Assembly (NCBI GenBank): GCA_014155875.1
Contig: JACEFZ010016116.1
Span: forward strand, 124,001-188,000
Length of the DNA: 64,000 bases
Direction of reading: 5' to 3'
Source: Cepaea nemoralis
Lineage: Eukaryota > Mollusca > Gastropoda > Stylommatophora > Helicidae
Each line of letters starts with the position of its first letter. The stretch's first letter is position 1. A program made the position numbers and the translations under genes. Below, in pieces: positions 21,936 through 33,966 of this stretch. The notes beneath the pieces were generated by a model. That model did no database searches, had not been told where the DNA came from, and saw only the letters and a program-made list of their open reading frames with translations.

Positions 21936-22113
21936 TCCTGCAACCAGAACAAACACACAGACTTAAAACAGAGAGCACTGAGCAACCAGTGAGAGGGTCC
22001 AGTGGGTCAGATTAATGCGTTAAACGTCATAACTGGCACTCACCAAATAATTAGGGTCTGTATTACTAGGTGGGTTATTGGTGCTCGATACGATAGCTGT
22101 GATCTCGGCCCTT

Positions 22114-23112
22114 TGGGATCATGTGTATAGTGTGGGATCATTGGTATAGTGTGGGATCATGTGTATAGTGTGGGATCATGTGTGTAGTGTGGGATCATGT
22201 GTGTAGTGTGGGATCATATGTATAGTGTGGGATCATTGGTATAGTATGGGATCACGTGTGTAGTGTGGGATCATGTGTGTAGTGTGGGATCATGTGTGTA
22301 GTGTGGGATCATGTGTGTAGTGTGGGATCATGTGTGTAGTGTGGGATCATGTGTGTAGTGTGGGATCATGTGTGTAGTGTGGGATCATGTGTGTAGTGTG
22401 GGATCATGTGTGTAGTGTGGGATCATGTGTGTAGTGTCGGGATCATGTGTGTAGTGTGGGATCATGTGTATAGTGTGGGATCATGTATAGTGTGGGATCA
22501 TGTGTGTAGTGTGGGATCATGTATGTTGTGTGGGATCATGTGTAGTGTGGGATCATGTGTATAGTGTGGGATCATGTATATAGTGTGGGATCATGTGTAT
22601 AGTGTGGGATCATGTGTATAGTGTGGGATCATATGTATAGTGTGGGATCATGTATATAGTGTGGGATCATGTGTATAGTGTGGGATCATGTGTGTAGTGT
22701 GGGATCATGTGTGTAGTGTGGGATCGTGTATATAGTGTGGGATCATGTGTATAGTCTGGGATCATGTCTATAGTGTGGGATCATGTGTATAGTGTGGGAT
22801 CATGTGTATAGTGTGGGATCATGTATATAGTGTGGGATCATGTGTATAGTGTGGGATCGAGTGTGTAGTGTGGGATCTTGTGGATCATGTGTGTAGTGTG
22901 GGATCGTGTGTATAGTGTGGGATCGTGTGTATAGTGTGGGATCATGTGTGTAGTGTGGGATCATGTGTGTAGTGTGTGGGATCATGTGTATAGTGTGGGA
23001 TCATGTGTAGTGTGGGATCGTGTGTGTAGTGTGGGATCATGTGTGTAGTGTGGGATCATGTGTGTAGTGTGGGATCATGTGTGTAGTGTGGGATCATGTG
23101 TATAGTGTGGGA
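22114..23112. repeat. 19-bp minisatellite
   Basis: About 53 units of TGTGGGATCATGTGTGTAG with GTATAG and GTGTAG variants. The units cluster by variant type (GTG runs in 22250-22440, GTA runs elsewhere). Every unit carries a GATC. Confidence 0.96.
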
Positions 23113-23325
23113 GAACAGTTAGATGATCAGGGCCTGGAGAGACTGTTGCTGCAGGGAGTGACCACGGGATCTGGCCGACACCCATTACTCCAGGCCAGAC
23201 GGGCATATAATCAGATTGCAACTAGTACAATTAGTATTGGGACTCTTCGCTGGTGGTTGAGGGTGAGAACAGATACCGTGTGGGAATATTCCGAGTGCTG
23301 TGATTTGGGTCTAGGCTCAACTTAA
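23113..23325 (+). repeat. LINE-end-like relic, left arm
   Basis: Translates to ARRAYNQIATSTIS and RTDTVWEYSECCD. These align with the minus-strand frame at 23515-23760 (RRTFNQIAVGTIN, GMPECRN) and weakly with 40770-40815. The layout WxxPxC near the end resembles LINE C-termini, but the family is not recognised. Confidence 0.45.
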
Positions 23326-23510
23326 TTAAGTAGTAGAGTTGAGTTGGGTTGGGTCGGATTGGGTTGAGTTGCGTTGAGTTGGGTTGAGTTGATTTGAGTT
23401 GGGTTGGGCTGAGTTGAGCTGAGTTGAGTAGGGTTGAGTTGAGTTTGAGCTGAGTTGAGTTGGGTTGAGTATAGTTGAGTTGAGTAGAGTTGAGCTGAGA
23501 ACTGACATTA
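23326..23510. repeat. Pentanucleotide (GRGTT)n tract
   Basis: Irregular pentamer array of GAGTT and GGGTT units on the plus strand, sitting exactly between two inverted copies of the same relic. Confidence 0.9.
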
Positions 23511-23765
23511 CGGCACTCAGGGCATTCCCATATGCCCTCCGTCCTCATCTCTAACAGCCAGCGAAGTCACACTATTAATTGTTCCCACCGCTATCTGATT
23601 GAAAGTTCTCCTAGTCTTCTCTGTCAGTTTTGAGATTCTTCCAGAACCCCTGCCAATCCAGCGCAATTGCATCCTTTCGACATTCAGATTCCCAATTCTG
23701 TCCCCACACCTTCTCCACCTGGTCCCACAGGCGCACGACCGCCTCTCCCTTGTCCATAGGTAATC
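23511..23765 (-). repeat. LINE-end-like relic, right arm
   Basis: Minus-strand homologue of 23113-23325: a frame with TRRTFNQIAVGTINS and GHMGMPECRN. Together with the left arm it forms a diverged inverted repeat around the pentamer tract. Confidence 0.45.
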
Positions 23766-23769
23766 AACC

Positions 23770-23945
23770 ACCTAAAGGTACATTCCCATTTCCCTTTTAC
23801 TTTCATTTGACAATGTTTTTTTTTCTATGTAAATGTAACATGCACATTTGATGAATGAAAGATGAGTGACCGAAAGGGCCGAATGTAAGACGGGCCTGCG
23901 TGCCCAATTTGTTACTCTTTTAAAATAAAGTTCGTTCGTTCGTTC
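23770..23945 (+). repeat. Retroelement 3' end with (GTTC)n tail
   Basis: AAAATAAAGTTCGTTCGTTC at 23921-23944 shows a polyadenylation-like AATAAA followed by a GTTC microsatellite, the usual layout of a LINE or SINE 3' end. The body before it (GACCGAAAGGGCC) is not recognised. Confidence 0.45.
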
Positions 23946-24040
23946 CCGGTCAGCCTATCAGCCTGTTAAATCCCCCGCACTCCCGCATGGCCAGGGCAAA
24001 AAAAAAAAAAAAAAAACACACACACACCACAAACCATACT

Positions 24041-24530
24041 TCTTCTTCTTCTACTTCTTCTTCTTCTTCTTCTTTGTTCATCCGGAGAGTAGTTTTTTTC
24101 GGACGTGATTGCGTTGTGCCTGTTTACAGCAGAGCTGCGTTCTATCGCCGTTAGGCCGACACATCCGACTTCTGCGGGCATTTGTTGACAGGGTTAACCT
24201 TCCTGGGGCAACAATCCATACAAATCTTACAATCTGCAACCTTTGAAGCGAGGTGAGCCATTCCACACGAAACATTTCTTTCTCCACCTTACTAAGCAAA
24301 CTCATTGAGTCCGTGATGAAGACAACGTGTGTTGCAGTGGTCTCCTCTAACCAACGGAATGCCGCTGTGACTGCTTCCACCTCCATTCTCATGCTGGAGG
24401 TCGTAGCCTCATATACCATACTCTCCTTTTTTTTCCAAGCATATTTCATTAATTAGCCTTCGCAATAAAACCCCAGCCACTCTATCTGTTTCTCACCACT
24501 GACCCATCAGGTGTAGATGACTATGTCACC
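24041..24530 (-). pseudogene. LINE RNase H relic joined to GAA-tailed 3' module
   Basis: On the minus strand, RNase H motifs (SSMRMEVEAV with the Glu, FITDSMSL with the Asp) run to about 24205. There the sequence jumps directly to the conserved 3' module (AGGTTAACC...AACAAATGCCCGCAGAAG) and an (AAG)n tail at about 24041-24080. The region coding the last RNase H motifs and the CCHC end is missing, so this is an internally deleted, 5'-truncated copy. An A run at 23999-24016 lies just beyond the tail. It links RNase H LINEs other than the 3941 element to the same tail. Confidence 0.75.
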
Positions 24531-25739
24531 TTGATGTGTATTACGCTGGATCAGCTGTTGCACTTCAAACTCTGTGCGGCCCGCTGCCCATTCTCTGCAC
24601 TCATGACCGAGTGTTACTATTATATTGTGCTATATAGTCCGTCCTGTCTGCTGGTACTTCAACCCACTCTTTTTCAGTACTCAATCCAGTAGATTACCCA
24701 AACTGTTATACTGGTCCATAAGTGCGCGGATCCCCTCCTCAAAGAGACACTCGCCATATATGAGCAAACATCAGTTCTGTCTTGATGACTATTCTTCTGT
24801 GACCTCCCGCATTGACGCTCTTGTCAGGATCCAGCCATTTTGACTTGATGTTTTTGCAGTCTGGTCAAAGTTGCAGACATTACCCACAAAGTATCATTTA
24901 TTAGTTAATTTCACAACCTTGCATGCGTCCATTTCTGTCACATGACGGTATCCTGACATCTGGATGTGACTTCATAATAGAGCACATTAGTCTGGACTTT
25001 TCCATGGACTGTGATTGTGATCCAGTACACTCATGTCAAGAATAAACCTGCCATTTAAAACACATAATGACCATGCACAATCCACACAATTGACCACTCG
25101 CAAACCACACATATTACCACACACAATTCAACAGATTTTATTCTCGGACACCAACAATAATTTAAGGAGACAAAAGTTGCGGAAACTCGCCATCGCCGAC
25201 ACCAGGCAGAACTCACCAGGTAATGACACAGCTTTCACCGTGTGTGTGTGTCCCTACAGATCTCTGCTTGGTTAGTCAAGTGACCATGACCTCCGCGCGC
25301 GGCCGTGAACCGGACACTCGCTTCTATCACGTGACGTCTGGTGGCCAACCAAGTTGTTTACTGAGTGTACCTGTGGAACAGAATGACTGGGCGTTCCGGT
25401 TGAGATGACTTCCTCAGCTAGTCTTTCTGATAAATCCGGATCATTGCGACACTGTAAGAGAAGGATACACATTGATTAGTAAATATGAACGTAATCATTG
25501 ACACTGGTAGAAGGGGAGTGGGCAGTGGCGTCTATTGACTTGAAGATAGTTGCACGTCCATTTGAAAAAAAAAACGTGGCAATCAACCCCGGCATTTCTT
25601 GGCTGCATGTAGTGTCTAGGTAATTTTACGTTTAGTAGTTTATCACTGAACAGTCGATGCTCATAATCAACGCAAAGCTACCTGCTCACAAATCGTGAAC
25701 ACGCCATGTCGGAGTTGTGAAACAGCGTTCACCGTACCC
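24531..25739. other. Mostly unassigned; weak LINE traces
   Basis: On the minus strand, 24600-24850 contains GAGGAGGGGATCCGCGCACT followed by TATGGACC, similar to the segment before the end of the LINE relic at 29240-29270. It may be another scrambled LINE piece. 24850-25739 shows nothing I can support. Confidence 0.4.
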
Positions 25740-26135
25740 CAGACAACAGACGTGGACACACCAGACAACAGAGAACACACAATACAGACAGTACTAGACA
25801 GACAACAGACGACACACAAGACAGACAGAAGACACACTAGACAGACAACAGAGAACACACAAGACAGACAACAGAGAACACACATGACAGACAACAGACG
25901 ACACACTAGACAGACAACAGAGAACACACACGACAAACAACAGATGACACACTAGACAGACACTAGACAGACAACAGAGGACACACTAGACAGACAACAG
26001 AGACAAACAACAAACAAGACAAACAACAGATGACACACTAGACAGACAACACTAGACAGACAACAGAGGACACAAAACAGACAACAGAGGACACACTAGA
26101 CAGACAACAGAAGACAGACTAGACAGACAACAGAA
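25740..26135. repeat. 22-bp CAGACA-rich minisatellite
   Basis: Irregular units of ACACACTAGACAGACAACAG with GA. Insertions and deletions make the period uneven. Confidence 0.92.
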
Positions 26136-26144
26136 ACTGATGGA

Positions 26145-26230
26145 TACAGGAACCCGCTGGGTTTGAACCTGTCAGCTCCAGGTGAGATCCTGACCTGGCT
26201 AAAGTAACCAGTACACCACCACGAGGCTCT
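26145..26230 (-). repeat. tRNA-like SINE head
   Basis: On the minus strand a B box (AGGTTCAAACCC) follows GTGGTGTACTGGTTACTTTA, which resembles an A-box region. No acceptor stem. Family not assigned. Confidence 0.45.
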
Positions 26231-26261
26231 CTCTATGTGCGCTCGCGATTGCACATGTAAT

Positions 26262-26300
<39 letters not shown>
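26262..26300. repeat. (GT)n microsatellite
   Basis: A pure GT run of about 19 units, followed by impure GTGATT-rich sequence to about 26500. Confidence 0.95.
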
Positions 26301-26304
<4 letters not shown>

Positions 26305-26499
26305 GTGATTCTGTGTGTATAATTGTGATTGACTGTGTTTATGTGTGTGTGATTGTGTGTCGTTGTATTTGTATGTGCGTGCGTGATTTCGTGTGCGACC
26401 ATTCCATTGTACGTGTTGTGTGTGTCAGTGAAATTGTGTGAGTGTGATTGTGTGCTATTTTATAAGTGATTTTTGAATATGTGATTGCATGTGTGTGAT

Positions 26500-27170
26500 C
26501 TTCCCCCATTTACCATTCGCAAAAAAGAAAAAAAGAAAACACGCAGTTACGACATATGTATACAGTTAAAGATTTCAAACAGAAGAGATAACATACCTCA
26601 CTCCTTCCCTCGCTCTCTATTTCTCTCTTTCTCCCTCCTTCCCTTTCTCTCACCTCTGGTCTACTCCCACATCTCGGGATCCAGAGAAAAGACAAAAAGT
26701 CACATAACGGAAATAGCCGTCACAAGGCGATAACAAATGATTGGCACTTGAAGAAAAGAAAAACAATGCGCGCTGGATAGCACGTGTGCAGGCAGATATG
26801 TGGGCCTGACCTGTCTGGTTGTGTGCCAGACAAAGGGCGGGTAAATAACCGGCCACAAACAGACCCAGCAGGCGGCGGGAGCGGCAACATGGCGGCCAGG
26901 TGGCGCGCGTGAGAAACCCAGACCAGGGAATTTTACTCCATAAAATAAAATTCCGTAAAATATTCCAGCAACAAATGCTTAACCAAACGAAAGTTTATGT
27001 GGAGGGGAAATGAAAATATCCCAGCAGCAAAATTTAACCAAAGGAAAGTTTATGAGTCGACGGATTACCGCAATCTCCGGCGTGCTAATTTGAGAGCTCG
27101 AGCACCAGTCTTTCATACCGGAGTGCACATGTTGTCACACACATGTTGCTAGTCATTGTATTGATGTCTA
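26500..27170. other. Unassigned sequence
   Basis: CT-rich at 26600-26660 and a GC-rich patch at 26860-26920 with several CpGs and two GGCGGC motifs. A near-duplicate 40-bp block containing ACCAAACGAAAGTTTATG occurs at 26980 and 27035. No coding evidence. Confidence 0.4.
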
Positions 27171-27176
27171 TGTGGG

Positions 27177-28590
27177 TGAGATGATGAGATGTTAGATGAT
27201 GAGATGTTAGATGATGAGATGTTAGATGATGAGATGTTAGATGATGAGATGTTAGATGATGAGATGTTAGATGATGAGATGTTAGATGATGAGATAATAA
27301 GATGTTAGATGATGAGATGTTAGATGATGAGATGGTGAGATGTTAGATGATGAGATGTTAGATGATGAGATGTTAGATGGTGAGATGTTAGATGATGAGA
27401 TGTTAGATGATGAGATGGTGAGATGTTAGATGATGAGATGTTAGATGATGAGATGTTAGATGATGAGATGTTAGATGATGAGATGGTGAGATGTTAGATG
27501 ATGAGATGATGAGATGGTGAGATGTTAGATGATGAGATGTTAGATGATGAGATGTTAGATGATGAGATGTTAGATGATGAGATGTTAGATGATGAGATGT
27601 TAGATGATGAGATGTTAGATGATGAGATGGTGAGATGTTAGATGATGAGATGTTAGATGATGAGATGTTAGATGATGAGATGTTAGATGAGATGATTAGA
27701 TGGTGAGATGTTAGATGATGAGATGTTAGATGATGAGATGTTAGATGATGAGATGTTAGATGATGAGATGTTAGATGATGAGATGTTAGATGATGAGATG
27801 TTAGATGATGAGATGGTGAGATGTTAGATGATGAGATGTTAGATGATGAGATGTTAGATGATGAGATGTTAGATGATGAGATGGTGAGATGTTAGATGAT
27901 GAGATGTTAGATGATGAGATGTTAGATGATGAGATGTTGATGAGATGATTAGATGGTGAGATGTTAGATGATGAGATGTTAGATGATGAGATGTTAGATG
28001 ATGAGGTGTTAGATGATGAGATGTTAGATAATGAGATGTTAGATGATGAGATGTTAGATGATGAGATGTTGATGAGATGAGATGATTAGATGGTGAGATG
28101 TTATATTTATATGTTAGATGATGAGATGTTAGATGATGAGATGGTGAGATGATGAGATGTTAGATGATGTGATGTTAGATGATGAGATGTTATATGATGA
28201 GATGTTACATGATGAGATGTTACATGATGAGATGTTGATGAGATGATGAGATGTTAGATGATGAGATGATGAAATGTTAGATGATGAGATGTTAGATGAT
28301 GAGATGTTAATGAGATGATGAGATGTTGATGAGATGATGAGATGTTAGATGATGAGATGGTGAGATGATGAGATGTTAGATGATGAGATGATGAGATGTT
28401 AGAAGATGAGATGTTAGATGATGAGATGTTAGATGATGAGATGGCAAGATGTTAGATGGCGAGATGTTATATGATGAGATGTTAGATGATGAGATGTTAG
28501 ATGATGAGATGATGAAATGTTAGATGATGAGATGTTAGATGATGAGATGTTAATGAGATGATGAGATGTTAGATGAGATGGTGAGATGTG
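27177..28590. repeat. 15-bp minisatellite
   Basis: About 90 units of GATGAGATGTTAGAT. Short spacers (GATGGTGA) and slipped units recur in blocks, and after about 28090 the array becomes irregular (GTTATATTTAT, GTTGATGAG). Confidence 0.96.
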
Positions 28591-28627
28591 GTTGAGAGTT
28601 ACGGGCGCAGTTCGTAATCCCACATAC

Positions 28628-29301
28628 ATACATACGGTGACGCGGTCATCTACACAGATGGGTCGGTCGTCCGACATGTGAGAAGCTCATGGGCCTTTAC
28701 AGCTTGGGCCGGAGGGAGAATTGTGAAGGAGGACTCTGGTGCTTTCACTGAAACCACAAGTAGCCTGACCATGGAAGTCATGGCAGTAAGTAAAGCAATA
28801 ACATGGCTCGAGACACAGACATTCACTAGGGCTTGTTTCCTTAGCGACTCAATGAACATGATCAAGAGGATAGAGGAGGGGTCGATCCGAAGAGAATGGT
28901 TGCTGCTCTGGAGCGGTCTCGACTGGCAAAGATTAGTTTCATCTTCGTGCCAGGGCATGCGGGAGGACAAGGAAATGAGCGGGCTGACAAGCTCGCAGGT
29001 GAGGCTACTGTGGAGGGCGGACGCGCCATGGACCAGGCTGACATTCTGAATGCTCTACGAGAAGTGAGACTTTTGCAAGAACCAAGTGATGACTGTGAAT
29101 CTACAACAATGGCCAGACTGCGAGAGCAGCAAATTAAAAGAGGGGTGGCCAAACAAGAACACTACGCAGGAAGCCAAAGAAGATTGATAAACCAACACAG
29201 AACTGGCGTCGTTAGCCGCTACACGTTGCGGGATTTGCTGAGGAGGGGATCCGAGCACTTATGGACTGAATGGTTCGATGTGCAACGAGGATGATCTGTC
29301 G

Positions 29302-29325
<24 letters not shown>
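28628..29325 (+). pseudogene. LINE RNase H relic with (ACTA)n tail
   Basis: The first frame begins with YTDGS-type sequence at about 28650, then SSLTMEVMAV and FLSDSMNM. Near 28900 the frame shifts, and the second frame gives IFVPGHAGGQGNERADKLA and LRRGSEHLW, ending at 29294. All four RNase H acidic positions can be found across the two frames. It is the same family as the relic at 660-1545. A 3' (CTAA)n tail follows at 29304-29331. It lacks endonuclease and RT and starts right after the 15-bp minisatellite, so it is 5' truncated. Confidence 0.8.
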
Positions 29326-29332
<7 letters not shown>

Positions 29333-29404
29333 CGCGTTCGAAACACAGCTGCGTGCGATTTCTCAGCAGACCGCCTTGCGTTTGTGTTTACAAATTGTTA
29401 TGGG

Positions 29405-29515
29405 TGCTGGTCGTTCGGAAAGCAATTATGAATTATTGAACGTAAACTTGCCAAGATATCATAAACAGCAAAAAAAAGTGCAAGAGTAGACTGCGACGTC
29501 TTGCATAGAATACGC
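29405..29515 (+). repeat. SINE core fragment (family T)
   Basis: GGTCGTTCGGAAAGCAAT, then ATTGAACGTAAACTTGCCAA and GCGACGTCTTGCAT, in the order of the SINE at 2588-3035. Diverged and headless. Confidence 0.6.
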
Positions 29516-29971
29516 TTTAACAATTGTATTTGGCCTGTAAAACAGGCCGGACAAACATTTATATGTTTCATCCCTTACTGGTGTGCTCATAACATTGAAA
29601 GGATTGAAACATTGGCTGCTATTTCGATGAAGAATTGAAAAAATGCATTAGAACATTTCCACATTTCTAAATCTAAGCCATTAATTTTTCTCAAACTATA
29701 AAGATACCTTAAATTTTTTTATTTTTTTTGACGTGATTATAAATTTAGGAGTACTCAATAAAAAATATATATATAAAGTCAAGATAGTTACTACAATTAT
29801 TTAAATAACCTAATACAATCATTCTGCTGTTAGTATTGTCCCTTGAAATAACTTATGTAGTTACGTCCCTTTTCACTATTTTTAATACATGTTTTTCTTT
29901 TTAATATAGTTTTACTACAAGACTGTGTTTTTACAAGGTGCGTTGCGTGTTTTCTTTTACATTTACAAAAT
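29516..29971 (+). repeat. AT-rich relic of dispersed repeat C
   Basis: AT-rich sequence containing GTCCCTTGAAATAACTTATG and a later GTTACGTCCC, a pair of motifs also seen at 31880-31910 and 33645-33685. Probably a decayed copy of the same repeat. Confidence 0.45.
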
Positions 29972-30068
29972 ACTAGCTGACCCGGCCCGGCTTCGCCCAG
30001 TCCTTGGTGGGGAGCATCTCATTTAATTCATATAAGTAGTCATATAAGTTCCCGTTCCCGTTACCGAC

Positions 30069-30101
<33 letters not shown>

Positions 30102-30311
30102 GACCCGGCCCGGCATCGCCCAGCTCCTGGTGTGGAGCATCTCATTTAATTCATATAAGTAGTCATATAAGCTCACGTTCCCGTTCCCGACTATCTATCT
30201 GTCTGTCTGTCTGTCTATCTGTCTGTCTGTCTGTCTGATCCGGCCCGGCTTCGCCCAGCCCCTGATGGGGAGCATCTCATTTAATTCATATAAGTAGTCA
30301 TATAAGTTTCA

Positions 30312-30366
<55 letters not shown>
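29972..30366 (+). repeat. Dispersed repeat C, 5' module in three copies
   Basis: The module CTAGCTGACCCGGCCCGGC (first copy at 29972) continues with GGGGAGCATCTCATTTAATT and ends in a (GTCT)n microsatellite. It is repeated three times (about 29978, 30100 and 30237). Other copies start at 33213 and 33967. Similar CTAGCTGACCCGG starts are, as I recall, widespread in invertebrate genomes; the element class is not settled here. Confidence 0.7.
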
Positions 30367-30368
<2 letters not shown>

Positions 30369-30489
30369 ATCATTTATTGGTTGCAGTTAGAACAACCTTA
30401 GATAAACGAAGACCAACTTACAAAAAGCATTAGAAAGAGCACTTGAAAGATCTTTACATCTTCCCCAACAATTAACTTGGGTAAATGGA

Positions 30490-31556
30490 GCAGCGGCAGC
30501 AGCAGCAGAAGAAGAAGAAAAAGGAGGAGTAGGAGCTGGGAGGAGGAAGAGGGAGGTGGAGGAGGGAGGAGGAGGGAGGAGTAGGAGGGAGGAAGAGATA
30601 GGCGGAGAGAGGAGGAGGAGGGAAGAGGAGGGAGGAGGAAGGAGGAGGAGTAGTAGGGAGGAGGAGGGATTAGGAGGAGGAGGAGGAGGAGGAGGAGGAG
30701 GAGGAAGGAGGAGGAGGAGGAGGAGGAGGAGGCAGGAGGAGGGAGGAGGAGGGGAGGAGGAGGGGGAGGAGGAAGAGGGAGGAGGAGGGAGGAGGGAGGA
30801 GGAGGGAGGAGGAAGAGGGAGGAGGAAGGAGAGGAGGAGGAGGGAGAAGGAGGGAGGAGAAGAACGCAGGAGGAGGAGGGAGGAGGAGAGGAGGAGGAGG
30901 AGGAGGAGGAGGAGGAGGGAGGAGGAGGAGAGGAGGAGGAGGGAGGAGGAGGAGGAGGAAGAGGAGGAGAGGAGGAGGCGGAGGGAGAAGGAGGAGGGAG
31001 AAGGAGGAGGAGGAGAAGGAGGGAGGAGGAGGAGGGAGGATGAGAGGAGGAGGAGGAGGGTGGAGAGGAGGAGGAGGAGGGAGGAGGAGGAGGAAGGAGG
31101 TAGAGAGGATGAGAGGAGGGAGGAGGAGAAGGGATGAGGAGGGAGGAGGAGAAGGAGGAGGAGGGATGAGAGGATGGGAGGAGGAGGAGGAGGAGGAGGA
31201 GGAGGGAGGAAGAGGGAGGAGAAGGAGGAGGAGGGAGGAAGAGGGAGGAGAAGGAGGAGGAGGGAGGAGGGGAGGACGTAGGAGGAGGAGGAGGAGGAGG
31301 AGGGAGTAGGAGGAGAGAGGAGGAGAAGGGAGGAGGAAGGAAGAGGAGTGATTAGGAGGAGGGAGGAGGGCGAGGAGGCAGGAGGAGGAAGAGGGAGGAA
31401 GAGGAGGAGAGAAGAGGAGGAGGAAGGAGGAGGAAGAGGAGGAGGAGGGAGGAGGAGGAGAAAGAGGGAAGAGGAGGATGGAGGAGGGAGAGGGAGGAGG
31501 GGGAGGGGAAGAGGAAGAGGGTAGGAGGTGGAGGAGGGGAGAGGAGGAGGAGGAGG
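30490..31556. repeat. 1-kb (GGA)n homopurine tract
   Basis: Nearly every base on the plus strand is purine (GGA, GAA and GGGA units), with isolated T or C interruptions. It interrupts a copy of repeat C. Long frames on both strands (poly-Glu/Gly/Arg or poly-Ser/Leu/Pro) are artefacts. Confidence 0.97.
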
Positions 31557-32112
31557 AATATAACGCATATGCCTGTAGATTTAATAATGGCTGAAGTTGT
31601 TCCATGTCTTCTTAGAGTTGGCGACAGTGTAAAGAAATATAAAATCTTCAAACTTGATAGAGATAAGGTAACTATTATTTATTTATTCTTTAAGCATAAA
31701 AAGATGAGTTACAATGTTATGCATTATGCATTATTTTTATGAAAACTTTGAAAATGCCTTAAAGATTGTATCATTATTTATTATAACTCATATGCCGGTA
31801 CATAACTATGGACAAAGAGTTTATAAATCTTTGAAAACGATGCCACAATATGACTATAAGTTATACAGAAAAGTTATGCCCCTTGAAATAACTTTTACAG
31901 AGTTAAGTCCCCTGAGATATATGAAATTATAATGAAAAATGAAAAAATATTGGGTAAGCAGCCGATTTCACACTAAAAAAATATCACAGTTGGCTGCGCT
32001 GGAATGAAAGGAAGACGTGTAGAAAATTTCATCTCAATCGGATGGGCCGTTCGCGAACGCATAAAGGACATACGGACATACAGACGGAGGTTGTCTTTTA
32101 TATATAAGACAA
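31557..32112 (+). repeat. Dispersed repeat C, 3' part
   Basis: Shares an AT-rich body with 33480-33880 (CATTATTTTTATGAAAACTT, ATGCCTTAAAGATT). It also shares the conserved 3' block TTTCATCTCAATCGGATGG and CCGTTCGCGAACGCATAAA, then (TA)-rich sequence. CGTTCGCGAACG is a 12-bp palindrome in both copies. Confidence 0.7.
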
Positions 32113-32673
32113 GACACCCAGACGTCAAATGCAGCAAGATTCTCTAATTGTGTGTGTAATGACTGAAAACTATTTGTTACATTACATGCATTAATTAATG
32201 CCTACCTAAAGTTTCTGTCACTTTACCGTTTTGACAGACATAGTGTGTTACATTTTTCTTCAACAATAGGGTAAAGCCTGGGCTGAACTGAAGAAACTAC
32301 GTGTTGCACGTGTCTGATTCCCTCTCTCGGCCTGTCTAGTTTACTCCAGAGGAAAAGTAACACCAATACGACTGTAACAAGACAAGCTGCAGAAGTTGCC
32401 GGATCAGCAAAGCAATACTCTAACTGTGGGTTAGTAGCTTCGCTCCTAGACCAGTGGCTGACAAAGGTTTGGCATGCTATAACATTTAGCTTTTAGGTAT
32501 TTCTTCGCACCAAGATCAGGGTTGTAACTTTCCAGCTGCATCCTCCGCCCGAAGCGGGTGTCAGGTTTGGTGAGCGCCGCCCAACATTGGGCGCTAACAG
32601 GAAGTAAAGAACTATAGACTTTGTCTAAGGATAATATAAAAAATAACACATGCAAATGTGTAAACAGTCAACT

Positions 32674-32676
<3 letters not shown>
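32113..32676. other. Unassigned sequence
   Basis: No repeat, RNA or coding motif recognised. Confidence 0.35.

Positions 32677-32763
<87 letters not shown>
32677..32763. repeat. (TA)n microsatellite
   Basis: Pure TA repeat of about 43 units, immediately 5' of a LINE relic. Confidence 0.97.
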
Positions 32764-32764
<1 letters not shown>

Positions 32765-32765
<1 letters not shown>

Positions 32766-33121
32766 CATCTGATGGCTGCAGAAATGTGGTTTCTGAGGAA
32801 AATGCAAAGAGTACCATGGACAGATAGAAAAACCAATGACCAAGTACTACAGGAGACAAATGAGAATCATAAATTGATTAGAGAAATTAGACGTCGACAG
32901 TCAACATTTATCTGGACATGCTATGAGAAGAAATGGATCGGAGAACTTAGTGACAACTGGCAAGATCGAAGGGAACAGACCAAGAGGAAGACCGAGAGGA
33001 AAATACCTGGATGGCATGGCCACATGGCATGGACGAGACAGGAACACTGAGCTGATCCACGACGCTGGTGACTGAGTTAAATGGCGAGTCATGACCGCCA
33101 ACGCTTTCCGGCATGGTACAC

Positions 33122-33175
<54 letters not shown>

Positions 33176-33212
33176 ACACACACACACACAACACACACAC
33201 ACACACACACAC
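32765..33212 (+). pseudogene. RTE-like LINE C-terminus with (CA)n tail
   Basis: The frame gives [27 protein letters not shown] and, after frameshifts near 32940-33010, KIPGWHGHMAWTR. This is the region after RT in RTE-like LINEs (the usual FGHVMR, then GRGRPR, then DRWR order). The same family occurs at 56015 (minus), 56565 (plus) and 60785 (minus). A (CA)n of about 90 bp (33121-33212) directly follows and is probably the expanded 3' tail. Confidence 0.7.
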
Positions 33213-33874
33213 TAGCTGACCCGGCCCAGCTTCGCCCAGTTCCTGGTGGGGAGCGTCTCATTTAATTCTTATTAGTAGTCATATAAGCTCCCATTCCCGT
33301 TCCCGGAAATATGGCGAACAGATTGGAAGAGAACAATCTTCATCCCAATAACTAAATAGGGCAATCTGAAACTACTGAACGTAAACTTACCAAGATATCA
33401 CGAAAACCCAATAAATGCTGGGATGACTGTATAGATGTCGAAGAAAAATAAAAAGATGAGTTAGAAAATTTTCACGTATTTAAAATAGATGCATTATTTT
33501 TATGAAAACTTTAAAAATGCCTTAAAGATTTTATCATTATATATTATAACGCATATGCCTGTAAATAACTGTAGACAAACATTTTATAAAGCTTTGATAA
33601 CAATGCAACAATTATATATAAAGTATATAGCAATGCTACTAAAAGTTATGTCCCTTGATATAACTTTTCTTAAGTTAAGTCCCCTCGCTATATAAATTAT
33701 AATGTAAATTACAAAATTAAATTTTATTACGTAAATAGCTGTTTGTAAACTAACAAACTATGACAGTTGGCTGCACGGGAATGATAAGAACATGTGTAGA
33801 AAATTTCATCTCAATCGGATGGACCGTTCGCGAACGCATAAATAACATACATGTACAGATGCAGACATACATTC

Positions 33875-33960
<86 letters not shown>
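33213..33960 (+). repeat. Dispersed repeat C, near-complete copy
   Basis: The 5' module starts right after the (CA)n tail and runs to about 33295. A short insertion follows (33296-33440: LINE piece WRTDWKRTIFIPITK and a SINE core piece with ACTGAACGTAAACTTACCAA). Then comes the AT-rich body, the 3' block with CCGTTCGCGAACGCATAAA (33823-33842) and a (TA)n end at 33879-33957. Confidence 0.7.
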
Positions 33961-33966
33961 CACACA

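Noticed and set aside
22114..23112. CRISPR-like regular array
   Set aside because: No unique spacers: it is a contiguous 19-bp minisatellite in animal DNA. The same holds for the other arrays.
26860..26930. GC/CpG patch that might be a promoter or first exon
   Set aside because: Only about 60 bp, with no supported ORF, splice site or downstream gene.
30387..31605. Ser/Pro/Leu-rich minus frames and Glu/Gly-rich plus frames
   Set aside because: Reading of a GGA homopurine tract in several frames. No unique sequence.
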